DNA of 64,000 bases. Origin: Parahaliea maris (lineage in GTDB: Bacteria > Pseudomonadota > Gammaproteobacteria > Pseudomonadales > Halieaceae). A program made the translations under genes and the position numbers. Position 1 is the first letter of the stretch. The number at the start of each line of letters is the position of its first letter. This document shows, piece after piece, positions 1-9,692 of the stretch. A model generated the notes under the pieces. That model had not been told where the DNA came from. It saw only the letters and a list, made by a program, of their open reading frames with translations, and did not search any database. The DNA is taken from NCBI RefSeq assembly GCF_008064665.1, contig NZ_VRZA01000003.1, positions 434,001 through 498,000 of the forward strand, in the 5' to 3' direction.

Positions 1-1508
1 ACCGGCGCCATTTTCTTAACACTTCCCTGATGCTGGGCGCCAGCGCCCTGTTTCCCCGGGCGGTTATGGCGGCCACTACCGGCGGCTTCTATCCGGAGGT
101 ACGCAAGGCCGCCGAAGCCAACCGTGCTGCGGATATCAAGCGCATCCAGGACTGGATCGCGCTGCCTTCCATTGCCGCCGAGAACCTCAATATGCCCGAG
201 GGGGCGCAGTACATGAAGGCGCTGGCGCTCGACGCCGGCTTCGACAGCGCCGAGATCATTCCCACCGACGGTCACCCCGGTGTCTATGCGGTCATGGACA
301 ACGGCGCTCCGCGCACCCTGGCGGTCTACTTCATGTACGACGTGAAGCAGTTCGACCCGGCCGAGTGGAGCTCGCCGCCGCTGGCGGGAAAAATTGTCGA
401 CAAGCCCGGCTTTGGCCGCGCTATTGTCGGCCGCGGCGCAGTCAACCAGAAGGGGCCGGAAGCGACCTTCCTCGCCGCCCTGCACGCCATGCGCGATGCC
501 GGGGTGAAACCGCCGGTGAACATCCTGCTGGTGGCGGAGGGTGAGGAGGAAATTGCCTCTCCCCATTTCCAGCAGATTGTGCAGCGCCCGGACATCATGC
601 AGGCCCTCAAGGGCTCGGAAGGGATTTTTATTCCAGCCAGCTGGCAGGACATCAATGGCGGCGTCAATGTGAACCTTGGCTCCAAGGGCGTGGTTGAGCT
701 GGAACTGGTGGCCAGTGGCGAGAGCTGGGGCCGGGGACCGGCCGCGGATATCCACTCCAGTTACAAGGCCATGGTGGACTCCCCGGCCTGGCGCCTGGTG
801 CAGGCGTTGCAATCGCTGGTCACGGCTGACGGCAATACGCCGGCCATCGAGGGCTGGTTCGAGAATGTGCGGCCACTGAGTGCGCGGGAAAAAGAGTTGA
901 TCGCCGAGGCTGCCCGCTCCGGCAGTGAGGCAGCACGAAAAGAGCAACTCGGCGTGGCCAGGTGGATTGACGACCTGCCCTACCAGCAGGCGCTGGAGCG
1001 GCTCGCTTCGCAACCGACGGTGAATATCGAGGGCCTGGTCGCCGGCTACACCGGCCCGGGCGGCAAGACCATCCTGCCCGGCCGCGCCACCGCCAAGCTG
1101 GATTTACGTCTGGTGCCCAACCAGACCCGCCGCGAAGCCGAGACCAAGCTGCGTGCCCACCTCGACAAGCGGGGCTTCAGCGATATCGAGATCGTGGTCG
1201 GAGGTGGATACGACCCCACCGAAACCGCCGAATCCAGCGCCATCATCCAGGCCCAGCTGGCCACCTACCGCCGGGCCGGCGTGAATGCGACGCTGAATCC
1301 ACGCCTCGCCGGATCCTGGCCAGGGGCCATGTTTACGGCGCCGCCCCTGTCACTGCCCGCCGGGCACTTCGGCCTCGGCCATGGCTCCGGCGCCCATGCC
1401 CCGAACGAATACTACGTGGTGGACTCCACCAACCCGAGGGTCGCGGGGATTACCGATGCCACCCTCGGCTATGTTGATCTCCTGTACCAGGTGGCGGCTA
1501 TTGGCTGA
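1..1508 (+). CDS. Tat-exported M20-family peptidase-like protein, 5' end cut by window edge
   Basis: The fold is that of an M20 dipeptidase (carnosinase/ArgE-like). The first ATG is at 30, but the frame is open to the window edge and the codons before it read RRHFLNTSL, the twin-arginine part of a Tat signal that continues into an Ala-rich segment ending AVMAA. The true start is therefore upstream of the window and the mature protein is periplasmic. Family landmarks are recognisable: YDVKQ (usual GHYDVQP), GRGAVNQKGP (usual GRGxxDxKG), EGEEEIAS and a C-terminal HAPNEY. The catalytic Glu pair and last His are present. The first metal His reads Met, the bridging Asp reads Asn, and the Asp expected after the EEE motif is not visible near IFIPAS. 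It may be a catalytically altered or inactive M20 subfamily. It is convergent with the next gene, 17 bases away. Confidence 0.85.
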   Translation, partial: RRHFLNTSLMLGASALFPRAVMAATTGGFYPEVRKAAEANRAADIKRIQDWIALPSIAAENLNMPEGAQYMKALALDAGFDSAEIIPTDGHPGVYAVMDNGAPRTLAVYFMYDVKQFDPAEWSSPPLAGKIVDKPGFGRAIVGRGAVNQKGPEATFLAALHAMRDAGVKPPVNILLVAEGEEEIASPHFQQIVQRPDIMQALKGSEGIFIPASWQDINGGVNVNLGSKGVVELELVASGESWGRGPAADIHSSYKAMVDSPAWRLVQALQSLVTADGNTPAIEGWFENVRPLSAREKELIAEAARSGSEAARKEQLGVARWIDDLPYQQALERLASQPTVNIEGLVAGYTGPGGKTILPGRATAKLDLRLVPNQTRREAETKLRAHLDKRGFSDIEIVVGGGYDPTETAESSAIIQAQLATYRRAGVNATLNPRLAGSWPGAMFTAPPLSLPAGHFGLGHGSGAHAPNEYYVVDSTNPRVAGITDATLGYVDLLYQVAAIG

Positions 1509-1525
1509 GGTTTAAAACCTCCGAC

Positions 1526-2926
1526 TCATGCGCCGCCAGCTCCCTGGATCAGGGCGCTCGACAGGGCTACAGCCTTGTCGATGCTCTCCAGCGCGATACG
1601 CTCGTCGGTGCCGTGCACGCCCGCGCTCTGCTCCAGGCGCACCACCACCGGGTGGAAACGGTAGATGTTGCGGGTCAGGTGCTGGTAGTGGGGTGTGTCG
1701 GTGGTCGCCATCAACAGGCTGGGGGTGACCAGCGCTTCCGGCAATGCGGTGTTGATGCTGGAGCGAATCATGCTGTAGCCCTCGCCCTCCATGTCGGCCA
1801 CGGGTGGTGAGGTTTTCCAGCTCTCCGACTCAATCCGGATGGAGGGATCGTCGATCAGTTCGCCCACTCGCGCCACCAGGGTTTCCACGGAAACGCCCGG
1901 CAGCAGGCGGAAGTTCACCTTGGCCTCCGCCACTTGGGGGATCACATTCTCTTTCACTCCGGCATTGAACATGGTGATGCCGGTGGTGGAGCGCACCATG
2001 CCCTGGGACATGCGGTCTTTAGTCAACTGGGACAGCAACAGAGGCTCGCTCAGCCACTGGTTGCTCAGCAACCATCCTTGCAGTCCGCCAACCTCTTCGC
2101 CCACGGTCCTGAGCATACTGGACACTGGCTCGATCAGCTCGGGTTCAAACGGGTTGTCCTGCAGCGTGGCCAGGGCACGGGACAGTTTGACAATGGCGTT
2201 GTCCTCGACCGGCATGGAGGAGTGGCCGCCCTGGCCGCGGGCCACCAGCGTCAGGGTGGCATAGGTCTTTTCAGCAAGGTTCACCATGGCCATCGGCTTC
2301 TCTGGCAGCATCGGGTTGTTCTCTACGACGATGCCCCCTTCGGCAACCATATAGGCCAGTTTCACATTTTTACCTTCCAGATGGGCGGCAATATTGGCCG
2401 CACCATTGCGGCCGCCGATTTCTTCATCGTGACCGAAGGAAAATATCAGTGTCCGTGCAGGTTCGAACCCGTCTGCGAGCAGTGTCTCCATGGCCTCAAG
2501 GGTGGAGATCACCGTGGCTTTGTCGTCTATCGCTCCACGCCCCCACAGGTAGCCGTCGGCAATGACGCCGTCGAAGGGCGGGTGGGTCCAGTCATCAGCG
2601 GTGCCCGGCTCGATGGGCACCACGTCGTAATGTGAATCGAATAACACCGGCTGCAATTGCGCGTCTGTTCCCGGCCAGGTGTAAAGCAGGCTGTAGTCGG
2701 CGATGACCTCCCGTTGCAGCTTCTGGTGCACCAGCGGATAGCTGGTCTCGACGAAGGTCAGAAAGTCCTTGAAGGGTGCAAAGTCAATTTGCGCCTGGTC
2801 CTGGTGGCTCACCGTGGCCAGCTGGATGGCGGCGGACAGGTGCTCAGCGGCTGAGCTGGTGGGCTGGGCCAGTGCAGTGTGGCTGCACAGGCCGGCCAGC
2901 AGCAGGCTGGCGGTAAGGCGTTTCAT
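1526..2926 (-). CDS. Secreted M20 family metallopeptidase, PM20D1-like
   Basis: Likely zinc carboxypeptidase or N-acyl-amino-acid hydrolase of the M20A/PM20D1 type. Its motifs, in order, are SHYDVVP, GRGAIDDK, GHDEEIGG and a late GVHGTDERI, so the first His, bridging Asp, catalytic Glu pair and final His are all present, unlike the neighbouring M20-like protein. The position usually written DEGG reads AEGG. I chose the ATG at 2926 because it opens a clean signal peptide (MKRLTASLLLAGLCSHTALA); a TTG eight codons upstream would put charged residues before it. A perfect palindrome lies 18 bases upstream of this start, between this gene and the divergent PadR-like regulator, suggesting local control. 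The substrate is unknown. Confidence 0.85.
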   Translation of the reverse strand: MKRLTASLLLAGLCSHTALAQPTSSAAEHLSAAIQLATVSHQDQAQIDFAPFKDFLTFVETSYPLVHQKLQREVIADYSLLYTWPGTDAQLQPVLFDSHYDVVPIEPGTADDWTHPPFDGVIADGYLWGRGAIDDKATVISTLEAMETLLADGFEPARTLIFSFGHDEEIGGRNGAANIAAHLEGKNVKLAYMVAEGGIVVENNPMLPEKPMAMVNLAEKTYATLTLVARGQGGHSSMPVEDNAIVKLSRALATLQDNPFEPELIEPVSSMLRTVGEEVGGLQGWLLSNQWLSEPLLLSQLTKDRMSQGMVRSTTGITMFNAGVKENVIPQVAEAKVNFRLLPGVSVETLVARVGELIDDPSIRIESESWKTSPPVADMEGEGYSMIRSSINTALPEALVTPSLLMATTDTPHYQHLTRNIYRFHPVVVRLEQSAGVHGTDERIALESIDKAVALSSALIQGAGGA

Positions 2927-2943
2927 GGCGTAATCTCTGAATA

Positions 2944-2958
2944 AGTCCAATTTGGACT
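2944..2958. promoter_or_regulatory. Palindromic operator candidate between M20 peptidase and PadR-like gene
   Basis: AGTCCAA-T-TTGGACT is a perfect inverted repeat with 7-base arms and a one-base centre. It ends 18 bases from the peptidase ATG and lies about 70 bases upstream of the divergent regulator. Position and symmetry suit a repressor site for one or both genes. The assignment to the PadR-like protein is inferred from adjacency only. Confidence 0.5.
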
Positions 2959-3029
2959 AAATAGTGCGCCAGTGCTGCCTTGCGGTCAAGTTGGCGCCAG
3001 CGGATCGCTGAGAGGAGTCCGGGAGAATC

Positions 3030-3671
3030 GTGGATACAATGATCAATACCACGGCCTACAGCCTGTTAGGCCTGCTCGCCAAGCGTGACTGGACCGCTGC
3101 CGAGCTGGCGCGGTTTATGGAGCACAGCGTCATCCGCTATATCCTGCCGCGCACTCGCAGCCAGTTATTCAACGAACCCAAGCGTCTGGTGAAGCTGGGC
3201 CTGGCCCGGGGCAGGCCTGCGGCTGCTGGCGGAGCGCGCGGTACCGTCTATTCCATTACTCCCCGGGGCCGGCGCCAACTGGCGGCCTGGCTGGAAGCGC
3301 CGGGGGAGGGCCTCCGGCTCGAGCACAAATCCCTGCTGAAGTTTTACCTCACCGACAGCTCCAATGTCGAAGGCCTGCGTATGCGGGTGGCGGAGATGCG
3401 CGGCCAGGTGCTGGCCGCTGCCCGGGAGGCGCTGGCCCTGGTCAGCGACATCAACCAACGGGGTGTAATGTTGCCCCAGACCGCAGTGGCTGCGTCACTG
3501 GCCAGCGGACTGGCAGTGAGCCAGTATCGAGGGCAGCTGGAGTGGCTGGCTGAACTTGAGAACGCGCTGGATTCCCTGCCCGCCGCGGACGAAGCCGGGA
3601 AATGGGCCCTGACCCATTACGCCCGGACCCAGCGGGAGCTGGAGCAGTTGCTCGGGGAATACGCTGATTGA
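3030..3671 (+). CDS. PadR-like winged-helix transcriptional regulator
   Basis: A 213-residue protein with an N-terminal winged helix at about residues 5-85 (SLLGLLAKRDWTAAELA, then a wing ending YSITPRGRRQLAAWL) and a helical C-terminal half at about 100-210, the PadR/Vir layout. PadR proteins usually repress efflux or detoxification genes and respond to small aromatic molecules. It diverges from the PM20D1-like peptidase across a perfect palindrome and converges on the RND operon 45 bases downstream. The GTG at 3030 is used here; an ATG at 3039 (MINTTAYS) is equally possible because AGGAG and GGGAG sequences precede both. Confidence 0.8.
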   Translation: MDTMINTTAYSLLGLLAKRDWTAAELARFMEHSVIRYILPRTRSQLFNEPKRLVKLGLARGRPAAAGGARGTVYSITPRGRRQLAAWLEAPGEGLRLEHKSLLKFYLTDSSNVEGLRMRVAEMRGQVLAAAREALALVSDINQRGVMLPQTAVAASLASGLAVSQYRGQLEWLAELENALDSLPAADEAGKWALTHYARTQRELEQLLGEYAD

Positions 3672-3715
3672 TCTGGCGGTCGCCGAACAGGTCACAGAGT
3701 GAAGGGCGGGCGTCA

Positions 3716-6700
3716 TCAGGAGGGCACGGGCTGCGGTAGCCCTCGGGCCCTGCCCAGCAGGCGGCTGATATCCTGGGCGATCAGCAGGTTGGTCGGAACC
3801 AGGAACAGGGTGATCAGGGTGGCAAACAGGATGCCGAAGCCCAGTGATATCGCCATCGGAATCAGGAACTGGGCGTCGGTCGCGCGCTCTGTCAGTAGGG
3901 GTAGCAGCCCGAGGAAGGTCGTCATCGAGGTCAGGAAGACCGGCCTGAACCGGGATACCCCGGCGGTGATCACGGCATTTTGCAGGCGCTCCCCCGCAGC
4001 GACTTTCTGGTTGCAATAATCCACCAGTACCAGCGAGTCGTTCACCAGTACGCCGACCAGCGCCATCATACCCAGCAGGCTTTGCAGGGTGAGGGCCTGG
4101 CCCAGCAGCCAGTGTCCCAGTACGGCGCCGATCAGGCCGAAGGGGATGACCGACATCACCACCAGGGGCTGGGTATAGGAGCGCAGCGGCAGTGCCAACA
4201 GGCAGTAAATCACGAAGACCACTGCCACCAGGCCCGCCTGCATGCTGCCGAAGGACTCGCGCTGCTCGCGGGCTTCGCCTTCCAGCGAGTAAGCGGTACC
4301 GGGGAACTGTTGCAACAACTGGTCGAGGTAGGCGCTGAGTTCGGCCTGCAGGGCCGTCATATTGACCTCACCCTTTTGCACATCGGCGGTGATATTGAGC
4401 ACCCGGTAGCCGTCTACCCGGGTAATGCTGGAGGGGCCTTTATCCGGGGTCAGTGTGGCGACGTGGCTGAGGGGCACCCGCCCGCCCTGGGGTGTGTCGA
4501 TCAGCAGGGTGTTGAGGGTCTCGAGGTTGTTGCGTTCGCTGCGGGGCAGCCGCACCAGTACGCGTATGTCGTCGCGGCCGCGCTGTATGCGCTGGGCCTG
4601 GGCGCCCTTGTAGGCCCTGCCTACCTGGTTGACCACATCATTGCGGGTCAGCCCGAGGGCGTGGCCCTGCTGGGTCAGTTCGATGTGCAGTTCCTCCTTG
4701 CCGTCGGAGAGGCTGTCGGCGATGTCAAAGACGCCCGCGTAGCTGGCCAGCCGCTCCTTGACCTGCTCGCCCACCGCGCTCAGGGTCTCCAGTGATTTGC
4801 CGCTCAGTTGTACATCGACCGGTTCGCCAGCGCGGAACATGGTGGAGCGGAAGGTGAGGGATTCCGCCCCGGCCACGCTGCCCACCAGTTTCCGCCATTC
4901 GTCGACCAGGCGGGTGGTGGTCATATCGTGGCTTCTGTCCTGAGCCGGGGTCAGCTCAAAGGTCACCCGGCCCTGGTTGGCGCTGGCGCCGCGGCCGCCG
5001 CCGGAGCCGGTCACAGTGAGGATATTGACGATCGGGCTGGCGCCGGTCCCGGGGTCGCGGTAGCGCTCCTGCAGTTCCTGTGCCGCGCTGCCGATGCGGG
5101 TGATGAACTGGTCGGTGACCTCGAAGGGAGTGCCAACGGGCATGGTCAACTCGGCCCGGCCGGTTTCCCCTTCCACATTGGGGAAGAACACGAAGCGGGT
5201 CCAACCGCTGGCGACAAGGGCTGCGATCAGTAGCAGGGCACCGGTAAAGGCCGCCAGGGTGGTGTAGCGATGGCGGGTAACGACACGGAGCAGCGGCTGG
5301 TAATGGCGCAGGATGAGCTGTTCGAAGCGGGTGGCGAAACGGTTCTGCCACTGGCTCCAGCGGTTGCGCTGGCCGCTGGCGCCATTCATGCGGATATGGG
5401 CCAGGTGGGCCGGCAGGACGAACTTGGACTCAATGAGCGAAAACAGCAGCACCGGGATCACCACTGCGGGAATCGGAGCGAACATGGCCCCCATGCGACC
5501 CTCGATAAAGGCGATGGGCAGGAATGCGGCGATGGTGGTCAGCACACCAAAGGTGACCGGCGTGGCCACTTCCTGAGTGCCACGAATGGCGGCCTGCAGG
5601 CCGCTCTCGCTCTCCCGCAGGTGCGTGTAGACGTTTTCCCCGGTCACGATGGCGTCGTCCACGACCAGTCCGAGGGCGATGATAAAGCCCATGGCGCTCA
5701 TCACGTTCAGTGAAGTCCCGGTCATGCCCATAACAATTATGCCGCCGAGAAAGGAGACGGGAATCCCGATGAACACCCAAAAGCCGATAGCGGGACGCAG
5801 GAACAGGGCCAGCAGCAGAATCACCAGCACCGCTCCCTCAATGCCGCTTTCGAGCATGGTGCCCAGGCGGCTGCGCAGGATGGTGGAGTCGTCATCCCAG
5901 AAGTCCAGGTGCATGCCCACGGGCAGGCTCGATCGCCGCTCCGCGAGGTATTTCTTGACCTTGGTGGCCACGTCGAGTGCGCTCTGGTCACCGACCCGGT
6001 AGACCTTGACGAAGGCCGCGGGACTGCCGTTGAAGGCGGTTTTCAGGGACTCTTCCTCGAAGCCATCGCTGACCCTGGCGATATCGGCGATGCGGATGAT
6101 GCTGCCGTCGGGATTGGTCTTCACCACGATGCGCTCGAAATCCGAACGCCGGTAGGCCTGACCCTTGGAGCGGATGAGCACGTCGCCACCAGCGGCCCTC
6201 AGGTTGCCGGCAGAAATGTCCAGTGAACTGTCGCTGATGGCGGCGGCGATGTCGGCGAGGCTCAGGCTGTACTGGCGCAGGCGGTCCTGGGAGGCCTCGA
6301 CCGCGATCTCGTAGTTGCGCACCGAAGACAGGTCCACCTGGGAGATGCCATCGATGCGCAGCAGGTCGTCGCGCACCTGCTCGGCATAGTTCAGGAGTTC
6401 GTCCTCGGCGAGCGCGCCCGCCACCACCACGTCGATGACCGCGCGGCGGCGCATGGCGAGGCTGGTGACCGGCTTCTCGGCTTCCGCCGGGAAGGTGTTG
6501 ATGGCGTCCACCCGACCTTTGACGTCGTCGAGGATGCTTCGGGCGTCGTAGCTGTCATCGAGTTCCAGGGTTACGGTGGTGGAGCCTTCGACCGACTGGC
6601 TGGTCATGCGGTCGATGCCTTCCAGATCCTGGACTGCTTCCTCGATGCGGGTGGCGACACCCAGTTCGACATCCTCGGGAGTGGCGCTGCGCAGGGCCAC

Positions 6701-6841
6701 GCTGATGCTGATGGTGTCGGGCTCGGGGTCGGGAAAAATCTCCAGGGTAAGCTCGGTTTTCAGCGCCAGAATACCGCCCATCACAATGCTGAACATCAGC
6801 AGGTTGGCGGCGACCGCATTGCGGGCAAACCAGGCAATCAT
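3716..6841 (-). CDS. RND multidrug efflux permease (AcrB/HAE-1-like)
   Basis: Inner-membrane proton-driven pump of the resistance-nodulation-division superfamily, 1041 residues, the normal size. It starts with an N-terminal transmembrane segment (MIAWFARNAVAANLLMFSIVM). It has two large periplasmic loops and two bundles of six helices. The proton-relay motif LVVDDAIVTGEN is at about residue 400, and its pseudo-repeat partner VLVNDSLVLVDY sits in the second half. The ATG overlaps the stop of the adaptor gene by four bases (ATGA), so the two are translationally coupled. The order on this strand is outer membrane factor, adaptor, permease. The substrate cannot be read from the sequence. Confidence 0.95.
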   Translation of the reverse strand: MIAWFARNAVAANLLMFSIVMGGILALKTELTLEIFPDPEPDTISISVALRSATPEDVELGVATRIEEAVQDLEGIDRMTSQSVEGSTTVTLELDDSYDARSILDDVKGRVDAINTFPAEAEKPVTSLAMRRRAVIDVVVAGALAEDELLNYAEQVRDDLLRIDGISQVDLSSVRNYEIAVEASQDRLRQYSLSLADIAAAISDSSLDISAGNLRAAGGDVLIRSKGQAYRRSDFERIVVKTNPDGSIIRIADIARVSDGFEEESLKTAFNGSPAAFVKVYRVGDQSALDVATKVKKYLAERRSSLPVGMHLDFWDDDSTILRSRLGTMLESGIEGAVLVILLLALFLRPAIGFWVFIGIPVSFLGGIIVMGMTGTSLNVMSAMGFIIALGLVVDDAIVTGENVYTHLRESESGLQAAIRGTQEVATPVTFGVLTTIAAFLPIAFIEGRMGAMFAPIPAVVIPVLLFSLIESKFVLPAHLAHIRMNGASGQRNRWSQWQNRFATRFEQLILRHYQPLLRVVTRHRYTTLAAFTGALLLIAALVASGWTRFVFFPNVEGETGRAELTMPVGTPFEVTDQFITRIGSAAQELQERYRDPGTGASPIVNILTVTGSGGGRGASANQGRVTFELTPAQDRSHDMTTTRLVDEWRKLVGSVAGAESLTFRSTMFRAGEPVDVQLSGKSLETLSAVGEQVKERLASYAGVFDIADSLSDGKEELHIELTQQGHALGLTRNDVVNQVGRAYKGAQAQRIQRGRDDIRVLVRLPRSERNNLETLNTLLIDTPQGGRVPLSHVATLTPDKGPSSITRVDGYRVLNITADVQKGEVNMTALQAELSAYLDQLLQQFPGTAYSLEGEAREQRESFGSMQAGLVAVVFVIYCLLALPLRSYTQPLVVMSVIPFGLIGAVLGHWLLGQALTLQSLLGMMALVGVLVNDSLVLVDYCNQKVAAGERLQNAVITAGVSRFRPVFLTSMTTFLGLLPLLTERATDAQFLIPMAISLGFGILFATLITLFLVPTNLLIAQDISRLLGRARGLPQPVPS

Positions 6842-8139
6842 GGCGAGCCTCCGGCGCTGCCTCGGGGCGGCAGCATGCCACTGGGGGCATCCGCGCGCCT
6901 GGCAATACTGTTATCCCGGGGGCGCTCTGCGACCTGGGTCGCCTGGCCGGCGATGGCGACGGGTGTGCCGGAGGTTACCTGGCCCAGCGGCGTTACTACC
7001 AGCTGGTCGCCAGCCGCCAGGCCCTCGGCCACCACGGCGTCGCTGGCATTCTGCCAGGAGATCTCGACGTCCCGGCGTTGCAGCAGCCCTTCACTGACCA
7101 CGTAGACGTAACTGCCCTGATAGATGGTGCTGATGGAGATGACGATGGCACCGGGCAGGCTGCGGCCGGCGATCCGGGCGGTGACGTACTCGCCGATCTT
7201 CAGGGGTTTGCGGCCGCGGGTCCCGGTACGGTCCTGCGCCAGAAGCTGGAAGGGGTCGTCCACCTGCGCCACCACGTGCAGTTGCTGGGTGCTGCTGTCG
7301 ATCGCGCCTTCGGTGCGAACCAGGAATCCTTCCCAGTCGCTGCCGCCGGACAGGCTGGAGTGAATTTGCGCCGGCACGCGGGAAACCGGCGCGTGCACCT
7401 CCGGCGGCGCCGGCTCCGGCAAGTCGACATACTCGAGGTCGGCGTTGGCCAGGGGCAGGCGGATCTCGACGTAGTCGGTGGCGTAAATTTCCGCCAGGGC
7501 GCTGTTACTGGCGATCACCTCACCCAGGTCGACCTCTGTACTCAGGATGCGGCCGTCGTAGGGGGCGCTGACGGTGCTGCGCTCCAGGTTGAGTTCTGCC
7601 TTGTCGAGGGCCGCCTCTGCCGAGGCGACGGTAGAGCGGGCAGCCAGTAGCTGGGGCTTGCGTAGCACCAGCTCGGAGGCCTCGCCGCCGTCGCCGAGAC
7701 GCTCCCAATCTGCCAGTGCCTGCTGTGACTGGGCCTGCTCCTCCGCCAGCGCCTGGCGGGCCTCCAGCAGGGTGGCCCTGGCGATTTGTACGTCGGCCTC
7801 GTAGTCCCTGGCATCCACGCGCAGCAGTGCGTCGCCGGCCCTGAACACGCCGCCGTCACGGAACTGGGGGTTCACCCAGATAATCTCACCGCTTACCTGG
7901 GACAGCAGGCTGCTCTGGGTGCGCGGCTGCACGGTGCCAAAGCTCTGCACAGCGACCTGGTAGCGGACGGGCTGTACGCTGACGGTTTCAACCGTCAGCC
8001 GCGGGCCCGGTGTCGGCTGCATGCGATCGGCGGACGGTGGATTGAGCAGGGCCAGCGTCGCCAAAGCGGTGAGGCCGGCCAGTACCACCAGCGGCAGCAG
8101 GGCCTTGCGGAGGGAGTGGTAGGGTCGTTGGGAATTCAT
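6838..8139 (-). CDS. RND efflux periplasmic adaptor (membrane fusion protein)
   Basis: Periplasmic adaptor of 433 residues linking the RND permease to its outer membrane channel. The ATG at 8139 (MNSQRPYHSLRKALL) gives a short basic N-terminus, one transmembrane anchor at about 12-32, then a biotinyl-lipoyl half (SLLSQVSGEIIWVNP), a coiled-coil hairpin rich in Ala, Glu and Gln, the second lipoyl half (STVSAPYDGRI) and a beta-barrel domain. The open frame runs 101 codons further upstream but that part lies over the outer membrane factor gene and looks like a shadow. The gene begins 16 bases after the outer membrane factor stop and overlaps the permease start by four bases. Confidence 0.93.
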   Translation of the reverse strand: MNSQRPYHSLRKALLPLVVLAGLTALATLALLNPPSADRMQPTPGPRLTVETVSVQPVRYQVAVQSFGTVQPRTQSSLLSQVSGEIIWVNPQFRDGGVFRAGDALLRVDARDYEADVQIARATLLEARQALAEEQAQSQQALADWERLGDGGEASELVLRKPQLLAARSTVASAEAALDKAELNLERSTVSAPYDGRILSTEVDLGEVIASNSALAEIYATDYVEIRLPLANADLEYVDLPEPAPPEVHAPVSRVPAQIHSSLSGGSDWEGFLVRTEGAIDSSTQQLHVVAQVDDPFQLLAQDRTGTRGRKPLKIGEYVTARIAGRSLPGAIVISISTIYQGSYVYVVSEGLLQRRDVEISWQNASDAVVAEGLAAGDQLVVTPLGQVTSGTPVAIAGQATQVAERPRDNSIARRADAPSGMLPPRGSAGGSP

Positions 8140-8155
8140 TCGGACAGTTCGCCAG

Positions 8156-9571
8156 TCAGGTGGTGGTGGGTTCCGGGAGGGCGAAGTTCCCTCCCAGTGC
8201 CCGGTAGAGTGTGATGCGATTGACAATCGCCTGGGCGTGGCTCTGGATGGCCGCGGTCTGTGCATCGAAAGCCCGACGCTGGGATTCCAGCACGGTGGTG
8301 TAGTCCACCAATCCGCGCTGGTACTGCTGCAGCGACAGTTCGTAGGCGATATCGGCATTGCGACGCGATTCCCGCTGGGCGGCCAGCTGGGTGCGCAGGT
8401 TCTGCTCGGCGCCCAGCAGGTTTTCCACCTCGGCCATGGCATTGAACACGGCGTCCAGGTACGCCTGTTCCGCCTGGCTCACCCGCGCCCGGGCCTGTTC
8501 CTCCAGGGATTTGAGGCGCCCCCCCTCAAACAGGGGTTGGGTCAGCCCGGCGCTGATGCTCCAGCTGGTAAGGCCCGCGTCCAGCAGCCCGTGCAGCGCA
8601 CCAGAAGTGCCGCCGGCGCTACCGACAAGGCTGAAGGACGGGAAGCGATCCTTGTGGGCCGCGGCCAGGCCGGCGTCGGCTGCCAGTAAGTCCAGCCATG
8701 CCTGCTGCACATCCGGGCGTCGTTCCAGCAATTGGGCGGGGGTGCCGGCGGCCGTCACCGGCACCAGTTCGGGCAGCTCCAGACCGGCGGCTGCGAGATC
8801 ACCATCGGGATAGCGTGCCAGCGAGCGCTGCAGGGCGGTGCGTGATTCCAGCAGACTCTGCTGCTGTTGCGCCAGGTTGGCCCGGCTGTCCGCCACGGTG
8901 TTGCGGCTCAGGTACACGTCCAGCGCCGCATTCAGGCCGCGACGGTAACCCTGTTCGAGGCGGGCAAGGTCGGTACTGACGTTGGCCAGTCGTTGCTCCA
9001 GCAGGGCTTCCAGGCGGGCGTTGGCGATGGCGTTGAACCAGCCCGTGGCCACATCGGCCGCGAGTTGCAACTGCTGGCTGCGCAGGTCGGCCAGGGATGA
9101 GTGATAGTTGAGTTCCGCCTGGCGCTGGCGGTCGCTGAGTTTGCCCCAGATATCCAGTTCCCAGCTGATGCCGAGACTGCCGCGCCAGGACTCGGTGACG
9201 AGGTCGGCGCTCTGTTCGCTTTCCAGGCCGTCCCGCCCCCCGTCCACGGACAGGGTCAGGGCGGGCCACAGGGGAGCGCCGGTGCTGGTGACCGCCGCTT
9301 TCAGTTCGGCTGCCCGGGCACGGCTCAGGGCCAGCTGGTAATTGCCGGCCTGGGCCTCGGCCACGAGGGACTCCAGGTCGGGGCTGGCCAGTTCGGACAG
9401 CCACTGTGCGGTGGGGTCCGCGGATTGGGAAGCCTCCGCTTGCTGCCACTGCTCCGGGAGCGCCAGGTCCCGGGTTTCCGGTGAAATGGCCGAACTGGCG
9501 CAGCCGGCCAGGTAGAGCGTTGCGAATACCGCCCCTGCCAGGCGCTGGATTGTCTTCGGTCGGGGTTGCAT
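8156..9571 (-). CDS. Outer membrane efflux lipoprotein (TolC/NodT family)
   Basis: First gene of the three-gene efflux operon; 471 residues, usual for NodT-type outer membrane factors. The N-terminus carries a lipoprotein signal with lipobox LAGC (MQPRPKTIQRLAGAVFATLYLAGC). Two long Ala/Gln/Leu-rich helical repeats follow, matching the duplicated OEP domain, with VTAAGTPAQLLERRPDVQQA between them, a sequence characteristic of this family. It forms the outer membrane and periplasmic tunnel for the RND pump. Confidence 0.93.
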   Translation of the reverse strand: MQPRPKTIQRLAGAVFATLYLAGCASSAISPETRDLALPEQWQQAEASQSADPTAQWLSELASPDLESLVAEAQAGNYQLALSRARAAELKAAVTSTGAPLWPALTLSVDGGRDGLESEQSADLVTESWRGSLGISWELDIWGKLSDRQRQAELNYHSSLADLRSQQLQLAADVATGWFNAIANARLEALLEQRLANVSTDLARLEQGYRRGLNAALDVYLSRNTVADSRANLAQQQQSLLESRTALQRSLARYPDGDLAAAGLELPELVPVTAAGTPAQLLERRPDVQQAWLDLLAADAGLAAAHKDRFPSFSLVGSAGGTSGALHGLLDAGLTSWSISAGLTQPLFEGGRLKSLEEQARARVSQAEQAYLDAVFNAMAEVENLLGAEQNLRTQLAAQRESRRNADIAYELSLQQYQRGLVDYTTVLESQRRAFDAQTAAIQSHAQAIVNRITLYRALGGNFALPEPTTT

Positions 9572-9692
9572 GGGCGCTGTTTTTGTCGCTACCGGGAGTT
9601 GGGGAAGCCTCGCAGTCTAGCGATTTTTCCCGGGCGCAAAAGGCGACTTAACCGAACTTTACAATTCCCTACCCGGCTTCACCTGCGGGCGC

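Noticed and set aside
8140-8442. N-terminal extension of the RND adaptor
   Set aside because: It lies out of frame over the outer membrane factor gene; the ATG at 8139 gives the expected membrane anchor.
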